Part shown: one piece after another, positions 1 through 9,402 of the stretch
How positions within the stretch are numbered: the first letter of the stretch is position 1
Layout of the letters: each line of letters starts with the position of its first letter
Source of the DNA: Asterionellopsis glacialis
Lineage: Eukaryota > Bacillariophyta > Plagiogrammaphyceae > Rhaphoneidales > Asterionellopsidaceae
DNA length: 15,737 bases
Assembly (NCBI GenBank): GCA_014885115.2
Contig: WKLE02004186.1
Coordinates: 1-15,737, forward strand
Reading direction: 5' to 3'
Program-made: the position numbers and the translations under genes
The notes under the pieces: generated by a model
The model's database searches: none
The model's input: the letters and a program-made list of their open reading frames with translations, nothing else
What the model was told of the DNA's origin: nothing

Positions 1-75
1 TATCTTTTAAAATTATGGTTTTAATATTTTCAAACTATTTACTCGTTTTATACTACAAAAGCATGTGCTGGGTTC

Positions 76-1815
76 TTATGGTTCTGGCTGTTGTTGTTGC
101 TTATGTGCCCAGAGTGTCAAAATCACAAAACCTTCTAGTGCCAAAGCTTGTCCTAAACATGACCATGCACCCATACCAACCTTACCTGTCAAATTCAGAC
201 ATGTTTCACCCAATAAGTCATCAAACTTTTGACAAAGCCCATAGGAATCGTTCACCAATGTACTTCCTACACTTTGCAAGGACTGAACCAACAGAATAAG
301 ACCACCTGCAAATGCGAGGGTATTTGCACTGGGGTGTAAACAATGTAACCATTTGACACTCCGGGGATTCCACCATGCAGTTACACAACAGTACAGGACC
401 ACCAAGGGTACGAGCATGACGTGCATGACCGATGCAATAGAGCAAAGTAGTATCCAAAGTGTAGATGTTTGAGCTGCTACACCGTTCGACCAAATTAATC
501 TGGGTATTTGCAAAAAGTATACGGTATTGGTTGTGGATGACATAAAGGAGGAAGCAAAGCCTGTATATGTCACTTCAAAGAGTGGTAATGTTACGGATGG
601 GATCCATAATAATATTGCAAGTAATCCAAACTCCCATGCGACAACAATTTGCCAAATTCTGATATTATTTGGTGACGATGTAGTTGCTTGGTTGTTTTCA
701 TCTATTAGTGTACCAGTGTTTCCGGTCGCTGGGACGTCAACTCCTTGTGGTTGAACTAATTGTTGCTGTACTTCCCTCGGGATTTCTTCTTCAAGCGACA
801 AGTAGGAGTATGCACCATTTGCAGCGTGAAAGAATGAATATGTATTTGAATCTGATGGTGGTCTTAACTCCATATCGTGATCATCATCTTCGTCTTCACT
901 TTCATTCTGACTATTTGCACTGCTCTCATGCCTATTCCTTCTCCAAAGTGATGATCTCATGGAGTCATCCCACTGATTCTTTCTCGAATGTGAAAATCGA
1001 AGAATCGATTGTAGAATCATAACTGCCGTCGTGCCCAACATATACGACACCAGTCCACCTCTAATTTTATTGTGGATGTTTACAGTTGTATCAGTCCAAT
1101 GTAATTCGATAAAGGATGTTGATAAATCCAACATACATAGCACATATACAATCAACATACAAAATCTCATGGACCATTCCATGAATGAAAATAAAAGATT
1201 ATTGTGATGATGACGATGAGTATGTGCTGCCACAATAGCAAAGGGTTGACCGACAAAGGCGATGCAGGGCAAAATAGCGGACAACACAGCTACCAGAATT
1301 ACTAACACATATCGTTTTGCTTGTGCAAAGAGTGCAAGAGATGATCCCAAATCTATCACTTCAACGACTCCATCAACATGAGAATTGCCACTCAACATTA
1401 GTAAACTTTTTGTCAACCAATCAACTGTAAACACAACATGAGTTTCACACCATGGTGATGAAAGGTATGCTCCCCATACAAATCCAACATGCATCAATGC
1501 AAGTGTCCCTCCAATAACTGTTAACAAAGATTGTGTTTCATCAATAATAACTTGATGATTATTTCGTTGCTGCTCTTGCTGCTGTAGATCATCAAAATTA
1601 CTGTCATCAAGAATTAGGATACCATTTTCATCAGATAAAAGGGCAGGATCACCGTCATCTGATTTCTGTACTAAAGACGCAATCAATCCTTCAGATTCTT
1701 CGGTATCTACATTATTATTGGGTCCTAACGATAGGCAAGGTTTTTCTTCACTGTCATCTGCAGCAAGTAAAGGAGTTGTTAGTTCCTTTTGCTGAAGATC
1801 ATTTTCATTCTCCAT
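76..1815 (-). CDS. Polytopic membrane protein with two similar halves, possibly PqiA-like
   Basis: A 579-residue protein of unknown function. The first 95 residues are acidic and Gln/Asn-rich with no signal peptide. Hydrophobic segments lie near residues 98-118, 168-197, 208-234, 252-272, 385-408, 452-481, 497-521 and 547-570. They form two groups of four, separated by a polar loop (273-384) with an acidic run at 306-315. A His-rich loop sits at 198-206 and the tail ends QQQQPEP. In each half a membrane segment is followed by a polar stretch and then three more helices. WIPSVTLPLFEV (404-415) and FMEWSM (211-216) recall the LP-I-T and KWSM-like signatures of the paraquat-inducible protein A (PqiA) family, which in bacteria works with MCE lipid-transport proteins. 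That link is my inference from pattern only. The frame stays open to 1983 but without an ATG, so the ATG at 1815 is the chosen start; an upstream exon cannot be excluded. Gene is likely real; family is uncertain. Confidence 0.8.
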   Translation of the reverse strand: MENENDLQQKELTTPLLAADDSEEKPCLSLGPNNNVDTEESEGLIASLVQKSDDGDPALLSDENGILILDDSNFDDLQQQEQQRNNHQVIIDETQSLLTVIGGTLALMHVGFVWGAYLSSPWCETHVVFTVDWLTKSLLMLSGNSHVDGVVEVIDLGSSLALFAQAKRYVLVILVAVLSAILPCIAFVGQPFAIVAAHTHRHHHNNLLFSFMEWSMRFCMLIVYVLCMLDLSTSFIELHWTDTTVNIHNKIRGGLVSYMLGTTAVMILQSILRFSHSRKNQWDDSMRSSLWRRNRHESSANSQNESEDEDDDHDMELRPPSDSNTYSFFHAANGAYSYLSLEEEIPREVQQQLVQPQGVDVPATGNTGTLIDENNQATTSSPNNIRIWQIVVAWEFGLLAILLWIPSVTLPLFEVTYTGFASSFMSSTTNTVYFLQIPRLIWSNGVAAQTSTLWILLCSIASVMHVMLVPLVVLYCCVTAWWNPRSVKWLHCLHPSANTLAFAGGLILLVQSLQSVGSTLVNDSYGLCQKFDDLLGETCLNLTGKVGMGAWSCLGQALALEGFVILTLWAHKQQQQPEP

Positions 1816-2810
1816 TGTTCTATTCCTCACTCTTTCAGAATGCCTGTGTGTTCCCTTCCGTCTCTTTTTATATCGGTCTCGCTGTTTGTTGGTTAGTGTC
1901 TTGAGTGCGTTGCGTTTTTTCGATCGCGGTGCAGAGAGTGGTCGTGTCTGTCGAGGAGAAAGTGTGTCAAGAAGAGAAAACAAGAAAAAAGAAAAAGAAG
2001 AGGGCCTAGCCGAACACAGACGTTCGATGTGACTTGATTTCAGTACCGTAAATTTTAAACGGAAACCAATCTAAATTTGGATCAGACAAGCAAAAATATC
2101 TGGCCCGTACGTTGTACATATTATTATACTTATGTTTTGTATCGTCTATTCTACATGATTTAGTATGTATCACCTACCATTCGTTAGTTTTTCGTGCGGT
2201 TCGTTCTGTCTGACGGTTTCTGACGTTTTGAGGCTGGTGATAAAGAAATTTTGATGTATGTACGTTTTTTTCCTGTGATTTTGAGCCAAAAGGAGCAATT
2301 TCCTCCGGACGAAGAATGATGGCTTCACTCACTCACTCACTCTAGTCCAACACCCCATCGATCTGTGTAAAAAAAAACATTTTTTTTCTCTCGATCGACA
2401 ACGACATTGATGTTGGATAGAGTCACTTCGTCAAGCCAACTTGCAACCAAAAAAAGTAAATCCAATATCGTAAAACACAGCCAATAAGTCACAGTTGATT
2501 TCTCAAGAAAGCGTCAATATCCTCATTCAAGATAATTTGATTGCATTCTGCCACCACGCACCTCCCTTCAGTGATTGTTTATCGCGATCCCTTTTCGGTA
2601 CAACGGACGACGTACATTCGGTGCGGGTGTCTACGAGTGAAGTTCGTGAAGCACTGCTCATCTGCCAGAATTCTATTTTTGACTGACGACGACAACAACA
2701 TCAGTGATAGATAAAATTTGTGCACAGCATATTCACGGCACCAATAACATCATAAAAGTTGCGAGTGCATCAAAGGAAATCTAACGTTGGACCCTGAAAG
2801 ATACAAAACG
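1816..2810. promoter_or_regulatory. Divergent intergenic spacer, likely shared promoter region
   Basis: This 995-bp gap separates two genes that start outward from it. It holds a short TCAC microsatellite, A/T homopolymers around 2368-2388 and purine-rich stretches next to the left gene. I see no ATG-started ORF of note and no RNA gene. It must carry both promoters and 5' UTRs, but I recognise no specific factor-binding site. Confidence 0.5.
2325..2342. repeat. (TCAC)4.5 microsatellite
   Basis: Four and a half perfect tandem units of TCAC in the spacer upstream of the DHH/CBS gene. It is a simple repeat with no evident role. Confidence 0.9.
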
Positions 2811-5800
2811 ATGGTACTACCAACAAGAAAAAGAAGAAGAGACGATGGACTTCGTAGTCTAGTTATGGTGTTCTTCCTACTTGCAGTAACACATACAACA
2901 ACAATATCGCATGGCGTGTCAGCATTCCAATCATCGTTGTTTCCAATAGCGTTCAACAGTAGAAAATCTATACAACAAGAAGAAACAACCAGTACAATAT
3001 TTTCTACAGCTGCTGAGTGTAATAGAAGATGTTTCAACAGAAGAGCAAACATACACCTGTTGGCAGCCAAGAAGAAGAAGAAAAGTGCAACGGGAAGTGC
3101 CAAGAAAAAGAAAAAGAAACAGAACAAAAAGGGATTCACATCACTGAGTGCTCGGTCTCTGGATGATAATGGATTACAAATCGTTACTGATGAAGATGGG
3201 CGAGTGACAGCTCGACCCGCCAACGTCCCTACTATCTCAGTCGCGACGGTAGAAAAAGAGACTGATGAAAGTAATGTTGAAACAAAAACAGTTCAACAAG
3301 CAGCATCACCTGTCGGTGAATCAAAACACAATGATGCCACTGCATCAGAAACAAAAGAAGAAGCTACTAAGATCGCACGAAATATAGATGAAAATACACC
3401 AATAACGAAAAAAGAGCAAAAGACAAAGGAAGGTATTGAAACAGATGTTATAAAAGATGACCAATCAAAACTAAACAAACCTGTGACAATGGAAGAGGCA
3501 GAAACAATCGTTGCTGAAGTAATGGCTAAAGTTGTAAGGGATACGGTAAAAGAGCAATCTCGAATCGTAATAAAGAATAAAAAATCAAAAGACAACAAAA
3601 TGGCAGCACTTGCCCAAACTGAACCACGAGTGGAAAAACAGACATCAATAAAAACGGGTAATGACGCAACAGGAGTTGTCGATGTTGTAACAGAAGTAAA
3701 AGAACAAAGGACTGATACTCCTGTTACAAAAAGCAAGTCTTCCACACCAGATGAAACCAATACAGCAGCTAACACTGCAGAGACCAAATTAGTTTTGAAG
3801 AAACCCAAGTTGATTGTTGACCAACCTGCCAAGGTGGTACCTGTGTCGGGATTTAATGTTGTCTTGACACATTGTACAGCTGATTTCGACACTCTGGCTA
3901 GTGCTGTTGGACTCGCCAAGCTGTGGTCGGCCAATACCAAAGACTCGCTAGATGGAATCGACGCACCGAAGAAATATGATTCATCTTCGGATGTTCCGAC
4001 ATTCGTTGTGCTACCGAGGGGTGCGCATCCTGGTGTTCAACGATTCTTAGCCCTACATAAACACTTATTTCCAATCCGAAGCTTGAAGTCCTTACCATCT
4101 GATTTGTCCGGATTGAACCGATTAGGTTTGGTCGATGCCCAACGGAGAGACCGTGTTGGACCTGCTGAACATTTGCTTGGTTGGGCTAAACGAGTAACAG
4201 TTGTAGATCATCACGTAGATGCCGAAAGTGATATTCCGGAAGCTACGGATTACGTTGTAGACAAGGTGGGGTCTGTTTCAACGTTAATTGCTGAAAGATT
4301 AAAGGAGGCTGGAATTGACTTGACAGAAGCAGAATCAACTCTCATGGCACTTGGCATTCATGCAGATACAGGATCTCTATGTTTTGATTCTACAACACCC
4401 CGTGATGCCATGGCGTTAGCTTGGCTCATGGGTCAGGGAGCCAGTCAAACTGCTATTGCTGAGCACGCTCTGTCATCCCTGTCGCCGGAACAACAGGGAG
4501 TATTGACACAAGCCCTCATAAATATCAATTCAACTGAGATTCATGGCGTTACAGTCTCTAGTGTTCTTTTAAGTGCCGATGGTTTCATCAATGGTCTTGC
4601 TGCTGTGACACATGACGCGTTAGAACTTAGTAGTAGTGACGTATTTCTACTTGCTGTTGTGTATGAAGCACGTTCTGGTGGATCAAAAAAAAAATCCAAA
4701 AAAGAAGGGGAAATTCGTATGCAAGCCCAGCTCTTTGAAGCAAAGACTTCAGAAACACCACATCCAATGGAAGCAGGAGCATGGATGGGAGGAGAGATCG
4801 CTCTCAAGAGAAGGAGACTACAAGCTTCATTCGACAGAAAGGACATCGACGGATCTGGATACTTGGATCGATCAGAAATTGCTGCTGCGTTAGCTTCTTC
4901 GGGAGTTATTACAAGTGAGGAATCAATCAACACCATATTTGATGCGATCGACACCGATGGTGATGGACAAATTGATTTTGAAGAATTTGTAACTTTTGCA
5001 TTAGATGCTGAAAAACGCAAAACAGAAGCTGATAAATTATCGGGGAAGCGGGCATCCACCATGATTATTATTGGTAGAGTTAAGTCTGGTGTGAACGTGA
5101 AACAAGTTAATTTGAATGATCTCTTTGAACCCTTTGGCGGTGGTGGCCATCCCAAGGCTGCGTCTACCACAGTTCAATTGGGTGATGACAGCGAAGCACA
5201 AGGTGTATTACAGGGAATAGTAGATGAGTTGATTGGAACTAGCCTGCTCGAGCAACCTACGGTTGGAGATTTCATGACTTCGCCAGTGTTATCGGCGAAG
5301 CCAACCATGACTGAAAAACAAGTCGAAGATCTTTTCACTCGATATGATGTCCGAGCTTTGCCAGTTATTGATGACAACAATGATGTTGTTGGTTTGGTAA
5401 CATACAAAGAAGTAGCAGCTGCCAAACAGCGTCTGTGGAATAAGGAGCAGAAAAGGTTGCGAAGGGAGGCACAATTAGCAGCCGAAGGGAAAACAATGGA
5501 AAATAATAAAGCGCAAGATCGCAAATTGGGCAGTGCTTTGAAAGGGTGGATGAAACAACATGTCCAACTTGTTGAAGCAAGTTCCACCATGGCCGAGGTA
5601 GAAGCTATCCTTCTAGAGACTGACGTTGGTTGTATTCCTGTCGTTGCAGATGGGACCAAACAACTCCTTGGTATGGTGACACGAACTGATGTCCTTCGTC
5701 AACATCGGTACTACCCATCTTTGCATTATCATAACAAAGGCTTCGCTGATTCTATTGCCGCAAGGAAGCCAATAATTGAACTGCGAAGAAAATTGAAACA

Positions 5801-5819
5801 GTTTGATATTGATGAGTGA
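2811..5819 (+). CDS. Plastid-type DHH/DHHA1 phosphoesterase with EF-hands and two CBS domains
   Basis: A 1002-residue protein. Residues 1-38 form a signal peptide (basic start, LVMVFFLLAV core) ending SAF-Q at 37-40, a diatom plastid-import type junction. A Lys-rich patch (87-107) and a long charged, disordered linker run to about 345. The DHH domain follows: THCTADFDTLAS (353-364), D442 in LVDAQ, VVDHH (464-468) and HADTG (517-521), the usual metal-binding motifs. The DHHA1 signature FGGGGHPKAA lies at 775-784. Two canonical EF-hand loops (678-689: D, D, S, G, D, E; 714-725: D, D, D, G, D, E) sit between the DHH core and DHHA1 motif. CBS domains cover about 816-871 and 908-965. DHH-CBS order resembles the N-terminal part of bacterial A-adding tRNA nucleotidyltransferases, but no nucleotidyltransferase domain follows. 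Likely a metal-dependent phosphodiesterase or exonuclease; the substrate is unknown. The ATG at 2811 (context AAACGATGG) is the first in frame. Confidence 0.88.
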   Translation: MVLPTRKRRRDDGLRSLVMVFFLLAVTHTTTISHGVSAFQSSLFPIAFNSRKSIQQEETTSTIFSTAAECNRRCFNRRANIHLLAAKKKKKSATGSAKKKKKKQNKKGFTSLSARSLDDNGLQIVTDEDGRVTARPANVPTISVATVEKETDESNVETKTVQQAASPVGESKHNDATASETKEEATKIARNIDENTPITKKEQKTKEGIETDVIKDDQSKLNKPVTMEEAETIVAEVMAKVVRDTVKEQSRIVIKNKKSKDNKMAALAQTEPRVEKQTSIKTGNDATGVVDVVTEVKEQRTDTPVTKSKSSTPDETNTAANTAETKLVLKKPKLIVDQPAKVVPVSGFNVVLTHCTADFDTLASAVGLAKLWSANTKDSLDGIDAPKKYDSSSDVPTFVVLPRGAHPGVQRFLALHKHLFPIRSLKSLPSDLSGLNRLGLVDAQRRDRVGPAEHLLGWAKRVTVVDHHVDAESDIPEATDYVVDKVGSVSTLIAERLKEAGIDLTEAESTLMALGIHADTGSLCFDSTTPRDAMALAWLMGQGASQTAIAEHALSSLSPEQQGVLTQALININSTEIHGVTVSSVLLSADGFINGLAAVTHDALELSSSDVFLLAVVYEARSGGSKKKSKKEGEIRMQAQLFEAKTSETPHPMEAGAWMGGEIALKRRRLQASFDRKDIDGSGYLDRSEIAAALASSGVITSEESINTIFDAIDTDGDGQIDFEEFVTFALDAEKRKTEADKLSGKRASTMIIIGRVKSGVNVKQVNLNDLFEPFGGGGHPKAASTTVQLGDDSEAQGVLQGIVDELIGTSLLEQPTVGDFMTSPVLSAKPTMTEKQVEDLFTRYDVRALPVIDDNNDVVGLVTYKEVAAAKQRLWNKEQKRLRREAQLAAEGKTMENNKAQDRKLGSALKGWMKQHVQLVEASSTMAEVEAILLETDVGCIPVVADGTKQLLGMVTRTDVLRQHRYYPSLHYHNKGFADSIAARKPIIELRRKLKQFDIDE

Positions 5820-6027
5820 CCACTGAAATCTATGGTCAACATTCTTCAAACCTTGAAAACTGACAGCGACATTAACTACTAATGAACTGGCAAAATAAAA
5901 AAAAGCTATTTTTATGAACGGTATTTATTATTGTCTAAACTTTTTATTTTAGTATTGCTTTAAAAATTTGCATTTTCTCTATGTATGTGAAAAATTGATG
6001 TATTAGTATCGCTTGTGATTGTTTTCT
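5820..6027. other. Convergent 3' spacer with candidate poly(A) signals
   Basis: A 208-bp gap between two convergent genes. AATAAA occurs on the plus strand at 5894-5899 for the DHH/CBS gene. On the minus strand it occurs at 5924-5929 and 5943-5948 for the nitrite reductase. The 3' ends probably lie very close together or overlap. Such hexamers are common in AT-rich DNA, so this is tentative. Confidence 0.4.
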
Positions 6028-9000
6028 TTACTCCTCGGTAGAGGTTTCGTTGTTCTTGGTTGCTCGCAAACTTGTTTCGAATCTATCGCTAGTTTCACCA
6101 CGACTTTTTAATGAATCAATTGCTTTCTTCTCTGCCTGCCTGATGGGCACCTTCAATGCATCACCAGCTACGTCAATACAATCTGATTTTGTGACGCGAA
6201 GTCCATTAGTTCCGAGGATAGCATCAAGCTCTGCAACGGCAGGAAGTTCAACTTGCACATCATCACCCTCAATGCGGATAGGGAAGGTGAGGATCTGAAG
6301 ATCACCTCCAAGCTCTTGGCCATCAGCGAGAGCGAAGTTCTTCTTGTGCAATGGGCATGCAACCTTAGCAACATCGTTGGCATCACCGATAATACCTTGT
6401 GAAAGAACGAAGGCTTGCTTGTGAGGGCACATATTCTGAGTGCAGTACCACTCGCCACGTTTTTCGTTATTGAAGACAGCGAGCTGGGTGTCCCCATACA
6501 GAATAGGAGACCCAACATTGGGACTAAAGTCTGAAGTTTTGCCAACTGTGACCCAAGATTTTTCTGAGCGAGCAAAAATGTCATCATCGGGAGCTTCCCA
6601 CATAGTTTGAGCCTCGCCATCCTTTGCCCAGTCGGCAGGGCGGTTTTGGCCACGCATATCAATGAACTCAATCATCTTTTCCTTGGGCACGTTAGTATCA
6701 GTGTTGACGAATTGTTTGAACTTCTTTCTTCTCTCGGGATCTTTGACAACCTCAGCCCATTCATCATGATAGGTATCTACCAAGTGTTGCATGCGGGTGT
6801 CAAGCTCGTCACAGATTCCTAGGGAGTCTTCAATAATAACTTCCTTGAGATGTTCAATGGGGCCACCACCGTTCTTTCCGGATGGTAATTTCGCCTGCCA
6901 AGGAGCAGTACGTTCGAGCTTATCAGCAGTAAGAATGTAGTACATGATGTATCTGTCCAAGTACTTAATAACGGTATCTTCATCGATGTCAGTGGCCAAG
7001 AGTTGTGCATGTACGGGGTTTACACCGCCGTTACCACCAACATACAAGTTGTATCCATTTTCGGTAGCAATCATTCCGAAATCTTTTCCTTGGGCCTCGG
7101 CACACTCACGGACGCAACCAGATACTGCACTCTTCATTTTGTGTGGTGATCGGACTCCCTTATAGCGATTTTCTACGCGGATGGCAAAAGAGACGGAATC
7201 TTGGACACCATAACGGCACCAAGTAGACCCAACGCAAGACTTGACTGTACGAAGTGCCTTTCCGTATGCATGACCGGATTCGAATCCAGCCTTGCCAAGA
7301 TCTTCCCAGATATCAGGCAATTCGTATTTGGCAGCACCAAAAAGATCAACACGTTGGGCACCGGTGATTTTTGAGTAGAGATTGTATTTCTTTGCTGTTT
7401 CACCAAGAGCAATGAGCTGATCAGGCATTAGCTCACCACCTGGAACACGGGGTACAACGGAATAAGATCCACCGCGTTGCATGTTTGCCATGGAACGATC
7501 ATTGGTATCTTGGAGGGCATCACGGCCATCATCAATGATAACACCATTGACAACTGAGGCGAGAATGGAGCCAACAACAGGTTTACAGATTTCACAACCA
7601 TCTCCGTGTCCGTGCTTAGCGAGGATCTTCTCGAAGGAATCGACAGAATTAATGTCCGGATCGGTGCGAATCAAGGCCATAAGTTCAGGACGAGAGTATG
7701 CGAAATGTTCGCACATGTGATTTGAGAGCGATCCACCGAGGGATTCAAGCTCTTGCTTCAGAATCTCCTTGACATCGTTTTCACAGCCACCGCATCCAGT
7801 TCCAGCCTTACTGCAACTCTTGACAGCCTTAAGGTTAGCGTTGTCTACACCAAGCTCACGAATGCTTTCAGCAATCTGTCCTCTGGTGACATCATTACAA
7901 GAGCAAATCTGTGCGTTGGGGTCAGTTGATACGGATTCTTCGAGTTCAACAGCACCGCGAGCAGAGGGAGGGGGGAGAAGCATTGCTGGGTTCTCCGTTA
8001 ATTCCGCGTCGCTGCCAACTGCAAGCTTGTGAAGAACAGCGTAATCGGAAGCATCGCCGACGAGAATACCACCTCGCAGTTTATTTCCGGCCTTATTGAA
8101 GATGAGTTTACGGTAAACTCCACTGATAGGATCATTCCAGACCAGTTCTGTTACATCTTCGTCATCAGGTCTTGGTTGGTTAACTCCAAAGGATGCAACA
8201 TCGCACCCAAGAAGCTTGAGTTTGGTAGAAAGATCGGCACCGGTAAAGCTTGGGAGTTCGTCAACGCCAACATCAATGCCCAACTCTTTGGCAACCTGCT
8301 TGGAAGCTACGTCGGCCATTACATATCCAGGAGCAATGAGTCCGTAAATGAAATTGTTGTAAAGAGCGCATTCGCCGATAGCATATACATCCTTGGCAGA
8401 AGTGCGCATTTGTTCGTCGACTACAATACCACCACGCTCACCGAGTTCAATGGCTTCATCGTCACGACAAAGTTCGTCGCGGGGTTTGATACCACAACTG
8501 ACAACGATCATTTGAACTGGGAGGTCATCCCAATCCTCATTGGAGAATCGGAGAGCAGAGACGGGTGCTGTGGATTCAGCATCAGTAGATCCGTCGGTAC
8601 CGACAAAGGATTCGGTACGTGCACCGCAGTGAACCTTGAGCCCCATCTCTTCAATTTTGCCAACAAGAGCATCATGACCGCCTTGGTCAATTTGACGGCA
8701 CATTAGAATGGGAGCAAATTCGATAATGTGAGATTCAAGGCCCATATCGGCAACAGCTTTGGCAGCTTCAAGACCAAGAAGACCACCACCAATAACGGCA
8801 GCAGACTGAACGTTGTTGTCCTTGGCGTACTTGAGCATTCCTTCGAGATCTTCAATAGTTCGGTAGACGAAAACTCCAGGACGTTTACTTCCTGGAATTG
8901 GAGGGACGAATGGATAAGATCCAGTTGCCATGACAGCAACGTCGTAGGGGATAGCCTTGCCGGATGCTCCGGTAATAGTTTTAGATTCGGTATCAATGGA

Positions 9001-9402
9001 AGTTGCCTTGTCTCCCAAGAGAAGTTCAACTCCATTTTCATCGTACCATGCAGTGCGACCGTCTTCGTCGAATTCAGAAGTCATGGAAAGCACGGATGGA
9101 TCACGAGTTTCAAAGTATGATGTAAGCTTAACGCGATTGTAGGCAGCTCGGGGTTCCTCGCAAAAAGTAGAAACGACGCATTTGCCCTCTGTGTCAAGTT
9201 CGAGAATCTTCTCCATGAATTTTTGGCCGACCATACCGTTACCAATTACGACGACGCGTTTTTTTTCGTCGTTTTCTGCCATAGATAGACTCGACTTCGT
9301 GCGAAAGGACGAAGCTGAGCGCACACCAAAATTAGGTGTAGTAAATGAAGTCACGCATGGTGACAATGTCAAAGCGAGGCCAACGTAGATAGATAGCCTC
9401 AT
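6028..9402 (-). CDS. nirB: NAD(P)H nitrite reductase, NirB-NirD fusion with plastid-type presequence
   Basis: A 1124-residue protein that should reduce nitrite to ammonium with NAD(P)H, using FAD, Fe-S and siroheme. Domains in order: presequence (1-40); FAD/NAD(P) oxidoreductase with GNGMVG (54-59) and GGGLLG (205-210); BFD-like [2Fe-2S] region with C500, C502, C537 and C540; a second BFD-like segment with C564, C603 and C606; sulfite/nitrite reductase core with C723/C729 and C763/C767 as siroheme/[4Fe-4S] ligands; and a C-terminal NirD Rieske domain with C992-P-H994 and C1016-P-L-H1019. In many bacteria NirB and NirD are separate; the fused form is known from fungi. All key cysteines are present. 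The start of the presequence is hydrophobic, then S-F-T-T-P (19-23) and a Ser/Arg-rich stretch, suggesting plastid import. The ATG at 9402 is the first after an in-frame stop at 9433-9435, so the start is well fixed. No intron is needed. Confidence 0.96.
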   Translation of the reverse strand: MRLSIYVGLALTLSPCVTSFTTPNFGVRSASSFRTKSSLSMAENDEKKRVVVIGNGMVGQKFMEKILELDTEGKCVVSTFCEEPRAAYNRVKLTSYFETRDPSVLSMTSEFDEDGRTAWYDENGVELLLGDKATSIDTESKTITGASGKAIPYDVAVMATGSYPFVPPIPGSKRPGVFVYRTIEDLEGMLKYAKDNNVQSAAVIGGGLLGLEAAKAVADMGLESHIIEFAPILMCRQIDQGGHDALVGKIEEMGLKVHCGARTESFVGTDGSTDAESTAPVSALRFSNEDWDDLPVQMIVVSCGIKPRDELCRDDEAIELGERGGIVVDEQMRTSAKDVYAIGECALYNNFIYGLIAPGYVMADVASKQVAKELGIDVGVDELPSFTGADLSTKLKLLGCDVASFGVNQPRPDDEDVTELVWNDPISGVYRKLIFNKAGNKLRGGILVGDASDYAVLHKLAVGSDAELTENPAMLLPPPSARGAVELEESVSTDPNAQICSCNDVTRGQIAESIRELGVDNANLKAVKSCSKAGTGCGGCENDVKEILKQELESLGGSLSNHMCEHFAYSRPELMALIRTDPDINSVDSFEKILAKHGHGDGCEICKPVVGSILASVVNGVIIDDGRDALQDTNDRSMANMQRGGSYSVVPRVPGGELMPDQLIALGETAKKYNLYSKITGAQRVDLFGAAKYELPDIWEDLGKAGFESGHAYGKALRTVKSCVGSTWCRYGVQDSVSFAIRVENRYKGVRSPHKMKSAVSGCVRECAEAQGKDFGMIATENGYNLYVGGNGGVNPVHAQLLATDIDEDTVIKYLDRYIMYYILTADKLERTAPWQAKLPSGKNGGGPIEHLKEVIIEDSLGICDELDTRMQHLVDTYHDEWAEVVKDPERRKKFKQFVNTDTNVPKEKMIEFIDMRGQNRPADWAKDGEAQTMWEAPDDDIFARSEKSWVTVGKTSDFSPNVGSPILYGDTQLAVFNNEKRGEWYCTQNMCPHKQAFVLSQGIIGDANDVAKVACPLHKKNFALADGQELGGDLQILTFPIRIEGDDVQVELPAVAELDAILGTNGLRVTKSDCIDVAGDALKVPIRQAEKKAIDSLKSRGETSDRFETSLRATKNNETSTEE

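Noticed and set aside
1816..1983. 56-residue basic N-terminal extension of the left membrane protein
   Set aside because: It could only start at TTG. The first in-frame ATG is at 1815. It was kept as 5' UTR, although an upstream exon is possible.
2495..2686. 63-codon frame upstream of the DHH/CBS gene
   Set aside because: It starts at TTG, is short and resembles no known protein.
3293..3940. 215-codon frame on the minus strand opposite the DHH/CBS linker, and similar frames at 4541-5170 and 5174-5659
   Set aside because: These mirror the coding strand. Their Ser/Val/Phe-rich composition is just the reverse of Lys/Thr/Glu codons.
8029..8706. 225-codon open frame on the plus strand inside the nitrite reductase gene
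   Set aside because: It is antisense to a well-supported coding region with all catalytic residues, shows no domain, and is the kind of shadow frame expected opposite biased codons.
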